A stretch of 64,000 bases of DNA from Paenibacillus sp. J5C2022 (GTDB taxonomy: Bacteria > Bacillota > Bacilli > Paenibacillales > Paenibacillaceae): assembly GCF_025567625.1 (NCBI RefSeq), contig NZ_JAOQJC010000012.1, positions 1 through 64,000 on the forward strand, given 5' to 3'. The notes beneath the pieces were generated by a model, which saw only the letters and a list, made by a program, of their open reading frames with translations, did not search any database and was not told where the DNA came from. Of the stretch, positions 15,672-24,271 are shown in pieces. How positions within the stretch are numbered: position 1 is the first letter of the stretch; each line of letters opens with the position of its first letter. The position numbers were made by a program, and so were the translations under genes.

Positions 15672-16720
15672 GTCACATTCACTCCAATGAGAACAGGCAC
15701 TTCATTAACATCTAGCGCAACATTCGATGCAGCTCCATTGATTAGTAATGATGTATAATTATTTACCCCTTCGCTGTCCAATATAGCCGAACCGATCTTT
15801 GCGAAGCTAACGTTATTCTTGACGAAAGCAATAGAACGAAGATATGCTTCAATGTGCTGCGAGATGGTTTCTTCTACCTGTTCAATTGTGTATCCAGTCT
15901 CCAAATCAACATCAACATCAATCGTTAAGTTATGAGCTGTAGCAGGTTCAACAGTTAAGACAACACCAATAGGAGCAACGCCTGAGCCTATTCCATTAGT
16001 ACTGGAATCAATGTACTCTTTAACGCTGTCCACTATTGGCTGTGAAGCAGGCTCTTTATTGACATCGATGATAACGAGTTTGACTGTATTGCCCCCATCC
16101 CAAGCTGGCAAAACCTTCACATCGCCTACACCATCTACTGATTTCGCCCAACTCACATAAGCAGCTTGATTCCCTGATGTAGCAGGATTCCTTAAATAAT
16201 CGTAGTATCGCTTAATCAAGTCGAAATCTGATTCTTCATCATAACCGCCTTCTGTCGGATTGTTGGTCACTGCTGTAAAGCCAGCAAGCGTCACTGGGAA
16301 CAGCCTAATTGTTCCTGCGCTCACATTGCCCGATATGCCGCCATCAATTGCTTGAATATTGACTGTTCCAGAACCTGTAATTGCTTTGGATTCAACAGAT
16401 TCGAATTGAATACCACCTTCAGTTTCGAATATATCCCCGATGTTAATTGTTCCTGTACCTGTCAGCGTCACTTGCCCCTTAGCCTTGATTGCCTCATTTC
16501 TGTCGATGCCCGTTCTCTCTTTAACTCGCTGAGTTAATTCATCGCCAGTCAAATTATCAATGATCATCTTTGTCTTAGTTTCAGAAATGGACAAGTCGAT
16601 ATCAGCTAGTCTCTCAGCGACTGGAGATAAGGCATCATATATAAATGAGCCTACTCGCTTGTCATGCTTATCATCAACAAGATTAAGTAATGTTATCAGA
16701 ATCTCTTCTTTAGTTGCCAT
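15668..16720 (-). CDS. xkdT: Baseplate J-like protein (XkdT)
   Basis: 350 residues. The N-terminal region has SFIYDALSPVAERLADIDLSI and, at about 55-65, RVKERTGIDR; the middle has GTGTINIGDIFETEGGIQF and NPTEGGYDEESDFDLIKRYYDYLRNPA, hallmarks of the Baseplate_J/gp47 family. The C-terminus has HLTIDVDV-type strands. It is the wedge protein of contractile tails. Its 4-bp overlap with the next gene indicates translational coupling. Confidence 0.92.
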   Translation of the reverse strand: MATKEEILITLLNLVDDKHDKRVGSFIYDALSPVAERLADIDLSISETKTKMIIDNLTGDELTQRVKERTGIDRNEAIKAKGQVTLTGTGTINIGDIFETEGGIQFESVESKAITGSGTVNIQAIDGGISGNVSAGTIRLFPVTLAGFTAVTNNPTEGGYDEESDFDLIKRYYDYLRNPATSGNQAAYVSWAKSVDGVGDVKVLPAWDGGNTVKLVIIDVNKEPASQPIVDSVKEYIDSSTNGIGSGVAPIGVVLTVEPATAHNLTIDVDVDLETGYTIEQVEETISQHIEAYLRSIAFVKNNVSFAKIGSAILDSEGVNNYTSLLINGAASNVALDVNEVPVLIGVNVT

Positions 16721-16723
16721 ATA

Positions 16724-17170
16724 TTAATTCACCACCTGTGCACTGCTATTTAATGTTCCATATATGCTTTCAACCTGAAACTCGATTGTTGTTGTCGATC
16801 CGTTATGGGTAAATGTAAAGTTGTCTACATTAGTTATTGCATCGTTGAATGTCAACGCTTCCGAAATCATCCGCTTCATCTCTTCGTTCACAAATGAAGG
16901 GTTGAAACTCTGTCCAATCATCGAAAAATGTTCGCTGCCGTAACCTGTTCCTACATAGATCAAACTATCTTTCGGCGTTCGTAGCGTCTTTTCAATCCAT
17001 ATCTTCAAGTAATCAATACCAGCTACCTCGACAACTTTACCGTCACTCAATCGGAAATCGCCTTGTTCGAAATCCCAATCGAATGTCTTATGTACGCTTT
17101 GTTTTAAGGCTGATACTTCAAATTCGTCGGTAATCTCAAATTCCAATTGTGCTAATTGTGGAAGCGTCAT
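16724..17170 (-). CDS. xkdS: XkdS-like baseplate protein (DUF2634)
   Basis: 148 residues. Contains KTFDWDFEQGDFRLSDGKV (about 28-46), the core of the gp25-like/XkdS family, and a central GYGSEHFSMIG. Predicted lysozyme-fold-like baseplate component without lytic activity. Gene order XkdQ-R-S-T is preserved. Confidence 0.85.
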   Translation of the reverse strand: MTLPQLAQLEFEITDEFEVSALKQSVHKTFDWDFEQGDFRLSDGKVVEVAGIDYLKIWIEKTLRTPKDSLIYVGTGYGSEHFSMIGQSFNPSFVNEEMKRMISEALTFNDAITNVDNFTFTHNGSTTTIEFQVESIYGTLNSSAQVVN

Positions 17171-17472
17171 TATACAGCACCTACTTTATCAATCACGTAA
17201 TACATCTGCTTATCTGCTGTCGTAATCAAGATAACTTCATCACCATTGTTCAATTTCATTTTTACATTCACAATTTCAGATTCATCTATATATCCTTGAA
17301 TTAGTGAAGCAGAGATTACCATGTCTTCGCTGGTCAAAATAATGCTATCCCCTAGCTGCACCTGAATATCTGGCAGAGGGGATAGCACTTTACCTGTACA
17401 GACTGTCATTAAGTTTGGATTTTCTCGCTCTTTAAATAGCTTTGCAAATTCCACGTATGGATTATTGCTCAT
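17170..17472 (-). CDS. xkdR: XkdR-like protein (DUF2577)
   Basis: 100 residues, beta-rich (TGKVLSPLPDIQVQLGDSIIL; GDEVILITTADKQMYYVIDKVG), matching the DUF2577/XkdR family of PBSX-type baseplates. It overlaps XkdQ by 4 bp at its start and XkdS by 1 bp at its end, inside the tightly packed baseplate operon. Confidence 0.8.
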   Translation of the reverse strand: MSNNPYVEFAKLFKERENPNLMTVCTGKVLSPLPDIQVQLGDSIILTSEDMVISASLIQGYIDESEIVNVKMKLNNGDEVILITTADKQMYYVIDKVGAV

Positions 17473-18470
17473 GTAATCACTCCTAGATTAACATCCATGA
17501 AATGCTGTCCTCCTGATATCGTATGCATGACAGACTTAATAAGCCATTTACCTGTTATTCCTGTTATAGGCTCATTTAATTGTATGATGCGTCCAGCTCG
17601 AACATCGTCATGTCCGATTAATCGAATACTGTTGTCCTCGAATACACGACCCAATTCCTTCAACTTGTTATTGGCAATCGTTCTAGCCTTAGCAATGTCT
17701 TCCTCGTCAATTGTCTCTGTATGTTGTAGCAAACCATACTTATCAATTAATGACTTATCATTAGCAGTTGCCTTTACTGTATAGGTATCCTTCTCGCCTC
17801 GAACAATAATCTTGATACTATTCCGCATTTCTTCTATTGATCTATGCCTAGTAGGATCGCCTATTGCATCGATTATTTTGTTCTTGATAAGGTTGTCCGC
17901 TAACTGGAAAGTATCATCAACAACTAGATCATTACGTTTCTCGATATACAGTTTGCCACCTCGCATCTCCATTAGAATCTTAAATCCAAGCTGCTTCTCA
18001 ACTTGGTCAATAATATCCTTGATGATTGCTGCTGGAGACTCCTGTATGTATATCTTCTTAATAACAGGTGACATATTCAAGATTGATCCAATAGACATTC
18101 CGAAGTCTTTACATATCTTCTTAATCGCCTCTGCCGCATTGGCGGCAACTGTCTTATTGAACTGATATACGACAGTAGATTGATTAAGATGGAAGGCAAA
18201 ATCGAAACTTCTGTAAGCGATGTGATACCTACCGTCTTTTTGCTCACTTACGATAATGCCACGATACAGTTCTTTGCTACCGTTCGTCAGCACAACAATA
18301 TGACCTAAATCACAAGGATTCTTCGGAAAGAATTTGGTATCACTGTTTGCTAAATCGAATGACAGCGATTGACCTAGTGTATCAATGTCGCTATCTAGCG
18401 TAATATTGCCAACAATAGGAGTAATATCGATTGATTTATCTGGAGTAATCAAGATTAGCTTACGACTCAT
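17469..18470 (-). CDS. xkdQ: XkdQ-like tail hub protein (gpD/late control D family)
   Basis: 333 residues. Beta-barrel hub pattern: LGQSLSFDLANSDTKFFP (about 31-48), GSKELYRGIIVSEQKDGRYHIAYRSFD (70-96), then a helical insertion (ANAAEAIKKICKDFGMSIG) and a C-terminal domain with DVRAGRIIQLNEPITGITGKWLI. This is the YqbQ/XkdQ family, equivalent to gp27 and gpD of contractile tails. It links tube and spike. Confidence 0.88.
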   Translation of the reverse strand: MSRKLILITPDKSIDITPIVGNITLDSDIDTLGQSLSFDLANSDTKFFPKNPCDLGHIVVLTNGSKELYRGIIVSEQKDGRYHIAYRSFDFAFHLNQSTVVYQFNKTVAANAAEAIKKICKDFGMSIGSILNMSPVIKKIYIQESPAAIIKDIIDQVEKQLGFKILMEMRGGKLYIEKRNDLVVDDTFQLADNLIKNKIIDAIGDPTRHRSIEEMRNSIKIIVRGEKDTYTVKATANDKSLIDKYGLLQHTETIDEEDIAKARTIANNKLKELGRVFEDNSIRLIGHDDVRAGRIIQLNEPITGITGKWLIKSVMHTISGGQHFMDVNLGVIT

Positions 18471-18895
18471 ACTGTTGGCACACCCTTCGCATTCACAAAA
18501 CGGAACTCTGAAAGTTCTAACGTATAATCAATGTCCTTCGATTTGCCTACAGACCAATCAAAACGTTCAATTGTCATAGGTAGGTTTATTCCCGTTTCGG
18601 TGATGATTAACCTGACTGGGTATCTCCGTTTCATAAACGATTCAATCAACAATACATAGGAATGACCATATCTCTCTTTACTCCGAATATAAGGAGCGTT
18701 ATTATCATCATCGAAAGGAAAAAAGCTGCTGAAACTGATTGTCTTGAGTCCGACTAGTCCGATTAACTTTAGATCGCCTTGGCTAATGCTGCTGAATATA
18801 TCATTGTTTTGAGACAATGACACATTAAATTGTGAAGGTATTACAGGCAATTGGATAACTGTTTGGTTGTTATTCTGCGAAATAAAAATGTCCAT
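18467..18895 (-). CDS. XkdP-like tail protein lacking the LysM domain
   Basis: 142 residues from the ATG (MDIFIS) after GAGGAG. The IQLPVIPSQFNVSLSQNN start and ISFSSFFPFDDDNNAP segment match the N-terminal domain of XkdP/YqbP. Those proteins usually continue into a C-terminal LysM peptidoglycan-binding domain, which is absent here. It sits between tape measure and hub, where the XkdP protein is expected, so this is a short natural variant. Confidence 0.75.
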   Translation of the reverse strand: MDIFISQNNNQTVIQLPVIPSQFNVSLSQNNDIFSSISQGDLKLIGLVGLKTISFSSFFPFDDDNNAPYIRSKERYGHSYVLLIESFMKRRYPVRLIITETGINLPMTIERFDWSVGKSKDIDYTLELSEFRFVNAKGVPTV

Positions 18896-18906
18896 TAATC
18901 GTCTCC

Positions 18907-20634
18907 TCAATTCGTCGCAAATCTGTTTGTCATGTTCTGAAGGTTAGTGATTATCTCCCTATGCAATTTGCTCGTGATTTTGTCTATATCAGCCTCTTCA
19001 CGAACAGTCACGCCACCATAACTAATGTTCAAGTTAATGTTGTTAGGCAATGGCTTACTTGTATTAGCTGCAATCTTCTCAAGTTGTGTATTCTGTTCTT
19101 CTTGTTTCGCCGCAAGATGCTTCTGTAACTTTTCGCTTGGTTCTCCTGTGATAGCATTTTTGATGTCCTTGATCCAAGTTGGGGCGTTCTCTGGTATCAG
19201 ATTAAGTGCAACTGTGCCACCAACAATACCTAACAAGCCACCTGATTTAGAGGTCTTGAGATTGCTAAACATTGAAGGTTTCTTAGCGTAAGTCTGTACC
19301 CTACTAGGAGTTGTGCTTGTAGATGCAGGAGAGGTTGACTTTGTTGTACTCTTACCACTTTTTCCTCCTGTTACAGGAGCACCAGCAACGCCACCACCAT
19401 TGACCTTTCCACCGTATACGTTGACAACGCCAGCCTGTACATTCTGTACGCCAACTTTATTACCTGTCGCTGATCCAGCAGCCTTTAACAAATCGAATAA
19501 GCCTAGATTTTTTGCCAGAAACGCACCGCCAGCAGTAAGTCCAATAGCCTTAGCAATCTCAGGATTCTCATTCGCAAATTTGACGATATTGCCTAACCCT
19601 TTACCGATTGTAGATAGTACATCTCCTGTTGTCTGAAGTGGTTCCTTTAGATCGATAAAAAACTGCTTAATTTCGGGGAGTTTGGATTCGAAGTTACCAA
19701 CCATGGAGTCAACCTTAGAGGCGATTCGTTGAATAGTACCGTCTTTTTCCCACTCAGCGAACTTGTCGGCTATACTCTCGACATGACCTTTAAGTTTATC
19801 GAATAGACTGCCAGTTCGAATTGTTCCATCTGCCGTAATACCTGCGATTTCGGTCATACCCATCTTTATCGTACCTTTAATACGAGACATCAGGCCTTTA
19901 TAAGTACGGGATTGCTTTTCCATACCACCAGCAAAGCGTTCGTTCATCAATGCAAATAGAGCGGCATTAAACTTCTCCATTTGGACGATTTGACCTTTAT
20001 TGTTGACTACAACTTGATTTTTGAACATTTCTCCAGACTTTTTCTCAAGCATCTTTTTCGTAATTCCGAATTCCTTTAGGCGTTCAAGCTCTCCAGTCTG
20101 GGCATCGGCTACCGCTTCAACAGCTTGCATTAAGTCTTTACCCATTACGGAAGCCATGTCACCAATACTACCTAACGTATCTTGAGCGACAATACCGTAA
20201 CTTTGTAATCGAACAGTCGCTTCAACAACAGAATCAGTCTCAAATGGAGTTAGCGCAGCAAAGTTGGATGCCCACTTCAGCGTTTCGCCTGCCTTCTTAC
20301 TGTCCTTCATTACGGTCTCAAGAGTCAGTCTATACGATTCAAGCTGAGCAGCCGAATCAACCGTACTCTTACCGACAGCAAACAACGCTGTTGCACCTGC
20401 CGCTGTTGCTACAGCACTGAATCGCATTGTTGCTCTAGTCAGATTACCTAATGATACAACAGATTGACTTGCTCCTGTCTTGATTACGCTCCATAGTCGG
20501 CTTGTCGCCTTCTCTGTTCTCTTCGTTTCGCTTCCGAATCGTTGTGTATTCTTGGCAATAGTCCTTAAGGATGGACTCACCATATCCTTAAGCGACATGA
20601 CTCGCTGTACAGCCTTTTCACTTCCTCTAGCCAA
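18907..20634 (-). CDS. Tape measure protein (short)
   Basis: About 575 residues. TTG (20634) follows GTGAGG; a GTG at 20643 is an alternative start. N-terminal helical segment with SMKDM-type MVSPSLRTIAKNTQRFG, a hydrophobic stretch at about 75-95 (ATRAT...FSAVATAAGATALFAVG), a tape-measure N-terminal domain (ESYRLTLETVMKD...LTPFETDSVVEATVRLQSYG), and a C-terminal Ala/Gly-Thr-Ser-rich low-complexity region (about 430-480). By the usual rule that tape length sets tail length, this predicts a relatively short tail. Confidence 0.85.
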   Translation of the reverse strand: MARGSEKAVQRVMSLKDMVSPSLRTIAKNTQRFGSETKRTEKATSRLWSVIKTGASQSVVSLGNLTRATMRFSAVATAAGATALFAVGKSTVDSAAQLESYRLTLETVMKDSKKAGETLKWASNFAALTPFETDSVVEATVRLQSYGIVAQDTLGSIGDMASVMGKDLMQAVEAVADAQTGELERLKEFGITKKMLEKKSGEMFKNQVVVNNKGQIVQMEKFNAALFALMNERFAGGMEKQSRTYKGLMSRIKGTIKMGMTEIAGITADGTIRTGSLFDKLKGHVESIADKFAEWEKDGTIQRIASKVDSMVGNFESKLPEIKQFFIDLKEPLQTTGDVLSTIGKGLGNIVKFANENPEIAKAIGLTAGGAFLAKNLGLFDLLKAAGSATGNKVGVQNVQAGVVNVYGGKVNGGGVAGAPVTGGKSGKSTTKSTSPASTSTTPSRVQTYAKKPSMFSNLKTSKSGGLLGIVGGTVALNLIPENAPTWIKDIKNAITGEPSEKLQKHLAAKQEEQNTQLEKIAANTSKPLPNNINLNISYGGVTVREEADIDKITSKLHREIITNLQNMTNRFATN

Positions 20635-20684
20635 TATCCTCACCTCACTTCCATAAAAAAAGAGAGAGGATTAACCTCTCTCAA

Positions 20685-21199
20685 TTACTTGATATTTAAT
20701 TCATTCAACATGGACTGTACAAATAAACGTCTCGTCCATAAGTCTAGGCTAAGCAAGTATTCAGGCTTAAAGCCACGCTGAATGTAGTGGTGGAGGAAAT
20801 AAAAGTCCTCATCACCACTCTTGATCAGTTTTTTATTTGCTTGTCCACCACTTTAACTGCGTCTATTCCATATCCACTAAGCTTCATTAGTTCTCCAGCA
20901 ATCGCCTTGATTTCGCCTACTTTAAACAGTTTGACTACGATATCCGTAGGTTCATTACATTCATATGCCGCCAGTAGGGATGCATCTCGAAGATTCGGTT
21001 CAGAAACGCCATAGAGCAGCGCATACTCATCGGATCGCTCTTCCATTCCTGTCGCTTCTTCGATAATGGAAGCTGGCAACTCCTTGATTGTGATTTCACT
21101 AGCAAGAGATTCGACGTAAAGATTCTTTGTTGTCTCCTTGCGATTAACAAGCGAATCCTTCATTTTAAGCAATTCTGCTACAGTCAACTTTTTAGTCAT
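20685..21199 (-). CDS. Tail assembly chaperone long form made by -1 frameshift (gpGT/XkdN-type fusion)
   Basis: The short form (20825-21199) ends at TGA right after A AAA AAC (20828-20834). The -1 frame then continues for 47 codons to a TAA at 20685-20687 (LIKSGDEDFYFLHHYIQRG, then the FKPEYLLSLDLWTRRL helix). The fusion would be 171 residues. The T-extension content is protein-like and the frame has no start of its own. Slippery heptamer, 9-nt spacer and a stem-loop are all present. In other tailed phages the G and GT forms chaperone tape measure during tail assembly, and the frameshift ratio is essential. Confidence 0.8.
20787..20834 (-). promoter_or_regulatory. Programmed -1 ribosomal frameshift signal
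   Basis: Slippery sequence A AAA AAC in the codon phase ATA-AAA-AAC, 9-nt spacer (TGATCAAGA), then a stem-loop: GTGGTG-AT-GAGGA paired with TCCTC-CACCAC around an 8-nt loop. All three elements fit the canonical -1 frameshift layout. Confidence 0.85.
20825..21199 (-). CDS. xkdN: Tail assembly chaperone short form (XkdN-like, gpG)
   Basis: 124 residues, the zero-frame product. MTKKLTVAELLKMKDSLVNRKETTKNLYVESL and LRDASLLAAYECNEPTDIVVKLF match the XkdN/TAC family. It lies between tube protein and tape measure, the fixed position of the tail chaperone in tailed phages. It binds tape measure and tube during assembly and is not in the virion. Confidence 0.85.
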   Translation of the reverse strand: MTKKLTVAELLKMKDSLVNRKETTKNLYVESLASEITIKELPASIIEEATGMEERSDEYALLYGVSEPNLRDASLLAAYECNEPTDIVVKLFKVGEIKAIAGELMKLSGYGIDAVKVVDKQIKN

Positions 21200-21217
21200 A
21201 TATGATTTGGCTCCTTA

Positions 21218-21649
21218 TTAGTTAATTGTCGAAACTAGATCGTAATCACTGAATGCGAACGAAATATCCTCTGTTACCGTGGTTTTTTGGTCGAACTTAA
21301 GCAGGTTGAAACCATCAACCGTAACGTCATTCAGGACAATTCGCTGATTGCCACTAACATCTGGATCATCAAGTTTACCAACAATCTTAAATCGTGGAGT
21401 CCTACCCGCTTTAATCGATGCGGCCATCAAGGATTGGATACGAGAATTAACTTTTCTGATTGTCATGCTCCCTGTGCCATTCCAACCCACTGCCTTCCTA
21501 TATGTACCGGATTTACCTCCTAAGTTGATATCTTCATAATCACCATTAACATTGGCATCAAAACTATCACATTCAGCCCATAACTCATCATTAAACCAGA
21601 TTGTGCCGTACGTTCCGTTAAACACTTGATTTATATTTGGTGTAGCCAT
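21218..21649 (-). CDS. xkdM: Tail tube protein (XkdM-like)
   Basis: 143 residues. MATPNINQVFNGTYGTIWFNDELWAECDSFDA is the XkdM family start, continuing with GTGSMTIRKVNSRI and FKIVGKLDDPDVSGNQRIVLNDVTVDGF. It forms the inner tube inside the sheath. Located between sheath and chaperone. Confidence 0.93.
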   Translation of the reverse strand: MATPNINQVFNGTYGTIWFNDELWAECDSFDANVNGDYEDINLGGKSGTYRKAVGWNGTGSMTIRKVNSRIQSLMAASIKAGRTPRFKIVGKLDDPDVSGNQRIVLNDVTVDGFNLLKFDQKTTVTEDISFAFSDYDLVSTIN

Positions 21650-21668
21650 TTAATCTATCCCCTTTCGA

Positions 21669-22724
21669 TTATACGTAAGCTTTAAACTGTAGATCTTCCA
21701 TAGCATCAAGAAACTTAAGATTTCCACTGACAAATACTTTATCTTGAAAACTTTTTTCCTTGATTTGTTCATCAGTCAATTGTGATACGTCAGTACCAAT
21801 ACCAGTCCATGCTGCCCTTTGTGCTTCGACATCAACGTCAACCCTATTGTTGGAAGTGGAATCAAGCACAGTACCACCAAGTTGCTGAAGATAACTGTTA
21901 ACGGATGTGAGGAATAGCACTTGATTGTCATATGAGTTAAGCACTCTACCCACATAATTATCATTGAATGTACGTGTAACGTCTTCCTTGATAATATCGT
22001 GACCTTCGATTACCTTGATTTTTTTCCAATCTGCTGATTTGCCACCTGTCACAGTTGTAAGACTGTTTACGCCTCGACCAATTTTGACTTTTTCGCCATC
22101 GTTGATGAGGATAAGTTCTCCATTGTCAATATCAGCATCAGGAGTAGCAGATTCTGTGATGGATTCAACTTCCGATAGCTCGTAAAACGTTGCGGATCTC
22201 GTCAATGGTAATCCTGCCAAAACACCAGCGATTCGTGCTGTATATTGACTTGCAGAATGTGTTGTTCCTGCTACAACGATACCGTTTGTGGTGAAGTTAA
22301 TAATGCCCTCATGATCACCGTCATGATTAGGCAAGACAGCCTTGAACGTTTTATTGCTCATATCACGCTGAGACTTCAACCAGCTTGCTACATCGCTAAC
22401 GTCAGCACTTTCGATGTCAGGAATCGCTAGGTAATTCCAACGTTTATTAGCCAAAACACTTAGTTGATCGCTGTAATCCTCATCCGCAGTTGCTCCACGA
22501 ACAACAATAACCTTCGAGGGAGTGCTAAGGAAGGCTTGTTTAATATATTGCAGATTGGTTGCTGTCCAATCGTTGCTTTCTACTTCTGTGACCACGCTAT
22601 ACTCATTTACTGTATCTCCAGCTGTAGCATCTCTAAGAATCAAGGCGACAACACCACGAGCAGACCTCGTAACCGCACTGGCCGCTAGTGATGTGAAAGT
22701 GATGCTAATTTGTGGTAAACCCAT
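21669..22724 (-). CDS. xkdK: Tail sheath protein (XkdK-like)
   Basis: 351 residues from MGLPQISITF; an in-frame ATG four codons earlier is too close to the RBS. It contains ARGVVALILRD, VIVVRGATADEDY (the fold typical of phage sheaths) and C-terminal LTDEQIKEKSFQDKVFVSGNLKFLDAMEDLQFK, the sheath C-terminal handle. Its presence makes the virion a contractile-tailed (myovirus) type. Confidence 0.93.
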   Translation of the reverse strand: MGLPQISITFTSLAASAVTRSARGVVALILRDATAGDTVNEYSVVTEVESNDWTATNLQYIKQAFLSTPSKVIVVRGATADEDYSDQLSVLANKRWNYLAIPDIESADVSDVASWLKSQRDMSNKTFKAVLPNHDGDHEGIINFTTNGIVVAGTTHSASQYTARIAGVLAGLPLTRSATFYELSEVESITESATPDADIDNGELILINDGEKVKIGRGVNSLTTVTGGKSADWKKIKVIEGHDIIKEDVTRTFNDNYVGRVLNSYDNQVLFLTSVNSYLQQLGGTVLDSTSNNRVDVDVEAQRAAWTGIGTDVSQLTDEQIKEKSFQDKVFVSGNLKFLDAMEDLQFKAYV

Positions 22725-22741
22725 ATTGTTAATCATCCCTT

Positions 22742-23155
22742 CTATTTCAATTTGTGCATCAGCCTGTCGAACTCTTGTTCAATTAACTGATCATATTTAT
22801 CTTCGATTTCATTGCCTGCCTTCTCAAAAACCTTTAAGCCAGGTTTAAATCCATGTTCTGTACCATCCTTGCCTACGATCCTATGTCCAAGTTCAATGAG
22901 AAATTTATGAGGAGCTTTCGAGTAAACTCGAATCAACAATTGTCCATTCTCAGTCCATATCTTTCCTCGCTTAATCGACTTGTGATAAGTCCCTGACTTC
23001 CTCTTAACCAATTGTTTAGCTTTACGAGCGACAATCTGTCTGGAGACAGTACCTACTCTACGGAGCAATTGCTTCGATTGTTTAGGCATCTCTTTTTCCA
23101 TCAGTGCCATCGCTTCTCCCCACTCGCTCAAGCCCTTATCCTTAATCTTAAACAT
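22742..23155 (-). CDS. HK97 gp10-like tail completion protein (XkdI-type)
   Basis: 137 residues. EWGEAMALMEKEMPKQSKQLLRRVGTVSRQIVARKAK and IELGHRIVGKDGTEHGFKPG are characteristic of the HK97 gp10/XkdI family, which caps the head-proximal end of tails. It overlaps the upstream gene by 8 bp. Confidence 0.85.
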   Translation of the reverse strand: MFKIKDKGLSEWGEAMALMEKEMPKQSKQLLRRVGTVSRQIVARKAKQLVKRKSGTYHKSIKRGKIWTENGQLLIRVYSKAPHKFLIELGHRIVGKDGTEHGFKPGLKVFEKAGNEIEDKYDQLIEQEFDRLMHKLK

Positions 23156-23579
23156 TCAACTTCAACTCCTGCATTACCTCGGTATTCGGTTCCTGCTGAG
23201 CAAATGCAGAATCATGATATTCAAGCTCGATACCAAATTCGAGCACCTTATCGACCACCATTGAAGATGTCCTATTTATAGTGATAACTCGATCTTCAAG
23301 CGACATAATTAGATTGAATAGTTGTTCAAGCTGAAATTGCATATCGAGAACCTCTAAAGCATATTCATATCGATTTGATGGGAAGAAGTAAATGCGGATG
23401 GTCATAGATACAATGGAGTAATTCTTGCGAGTATCACGTTCAATGTCATCGAGGATTACATAGAAACTCGGACGCTGGAACCCTTCCTCGACATCAGAAG
23501 CCTGAATCTCGATATCAGGAAACTTATCAATTAGTTGATTCGTCACTGCTCTAACAATCTGCTTATATGTCAGCATCAA
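23148..23579 (-). CDS. Tail terminator-like protein (DUF6838/XkdJ-type)
   Basis: 143 residues. Pattern IVRAVTNQLIDKFPDIEIQASDVEEGFQRPSFYVIL then RKNYSIVSMTIRIYFFPSNRYEYALEVLDMQ fits phage minor tail terminators that follow head-closure genes in PBSX-type phages. It would stop tube growth and join the tail to the head. Confidence 0.7.
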   Translation of the reverse strand: MMLTYKQIVRAVTNQLIDKFPDIEIQASDVEEGFQRPSFYVILDDIERDTRKNYSIVSMTIRIYFFPSNRYEYALEVLDMQFQLEQLFNLIMSLEDRVITINRTSSMVVDKVLEFGIELEYHDSAFAQQEPNTEVMQELKLNV

Positions 23580-23926
23580 CCAATCACTTCCACTGCGAAA
23601 ATTTCCAAAGATTTTCTTAGAAAATAAGGATCAATCATGTATTTGACATCAAAGCGATGACCATTAAATTTAATATGCATGTCTGCTTTATTATCAAATG
23701 GCTGATATGCGTCCATAATCGATTGATTATAACGGCATATGATTTTATGACTGACATTGGTAAGCATCGTCTCCACCTGCTGGTTCATCATCTTACCAGT
23801 CTGAGGCATAATCTCAGCCCATACAGTTGTTAGTAATGAATCAACATATGTTGTCTGATTCAATTCATTCTTTGTCTTCGTTTTGGTGTAAATCTCAATC
23901 CTGTGCCGCATATTACTTAGATTCAT
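23576..23926 (-). CDS. Head closure protein (SPP1 gp16-like)
   Basis: 116 residues. MNLSNMRHRIEIYTKTKTKNELNQTTYVDSLLTTVWAEI is the standard beginning of the gp16/head-closure family. Overlaps both neighbours by 4 bp, indicating translational coupling. It closes the portal after packaging. Confidence 0.88.
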   Translation of the reverse strand: MNLSNMRHRIEIYTKTKTKNELNQTTYVDSLLTTVWAEIMPQTGKMMNQQVETMLTNVSHKIICRYNQSIMDAYQPFDNKADMHIKFNGHRFDVKYMIDPYFLRKSLEIFAVEVIG

Positions 23927-24192
23927 GTTGCATCACTCGCCTTATACTCAATCTGAGTTAACAGAGAGCGAAGTGAAAAGGACATGTCATCTGCTTTACC
24001 GACAGGAATACGATTCTCGTACCATTGAGTGACCAACAAGCTGATAGTCAATCGATGCAAAAAGTCATCTTCATCAACTTCTACACCTGTAGCTTCTCGA
24101 ATATATACTTTAGCTGCGGTTAACAATGTAACCAAGAACATATCTTCATAATTTCCATCTATCCGAAGATAGGTCTTTATAAAGTCCAACAC
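23923..24192 (-). CDS. Head-tail connector protein (HK97 gp6-like)
   Basis: 89 residues, helical: LDFIKTYLRIDGNYEDMFLVTLLTAAKVYIREATG, then LLVTQWYENRIPVGKADDMSFSLRSLL, matching the gp6/phage_connect family. First connector gene downstream of the capsid, in the expected order. Confidence 0.88.
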   Translation of the reverse strand: MLDFIKTYLRIDGNYEDMFLVTLLTAAKVYIREATGVEVDEDDFLHRLTISLLVTQWYENRIPVGKADDMSFSLRSLLTQIEYKASDAT

Positions 24193-24271
24193 TATAATTC
24201 ACTTCCTTTAAGGAAAAGAGGACAGCTTAAGCTCAATGTCATTAAGTTAATCTCTCCCCTTTATTTCATTT

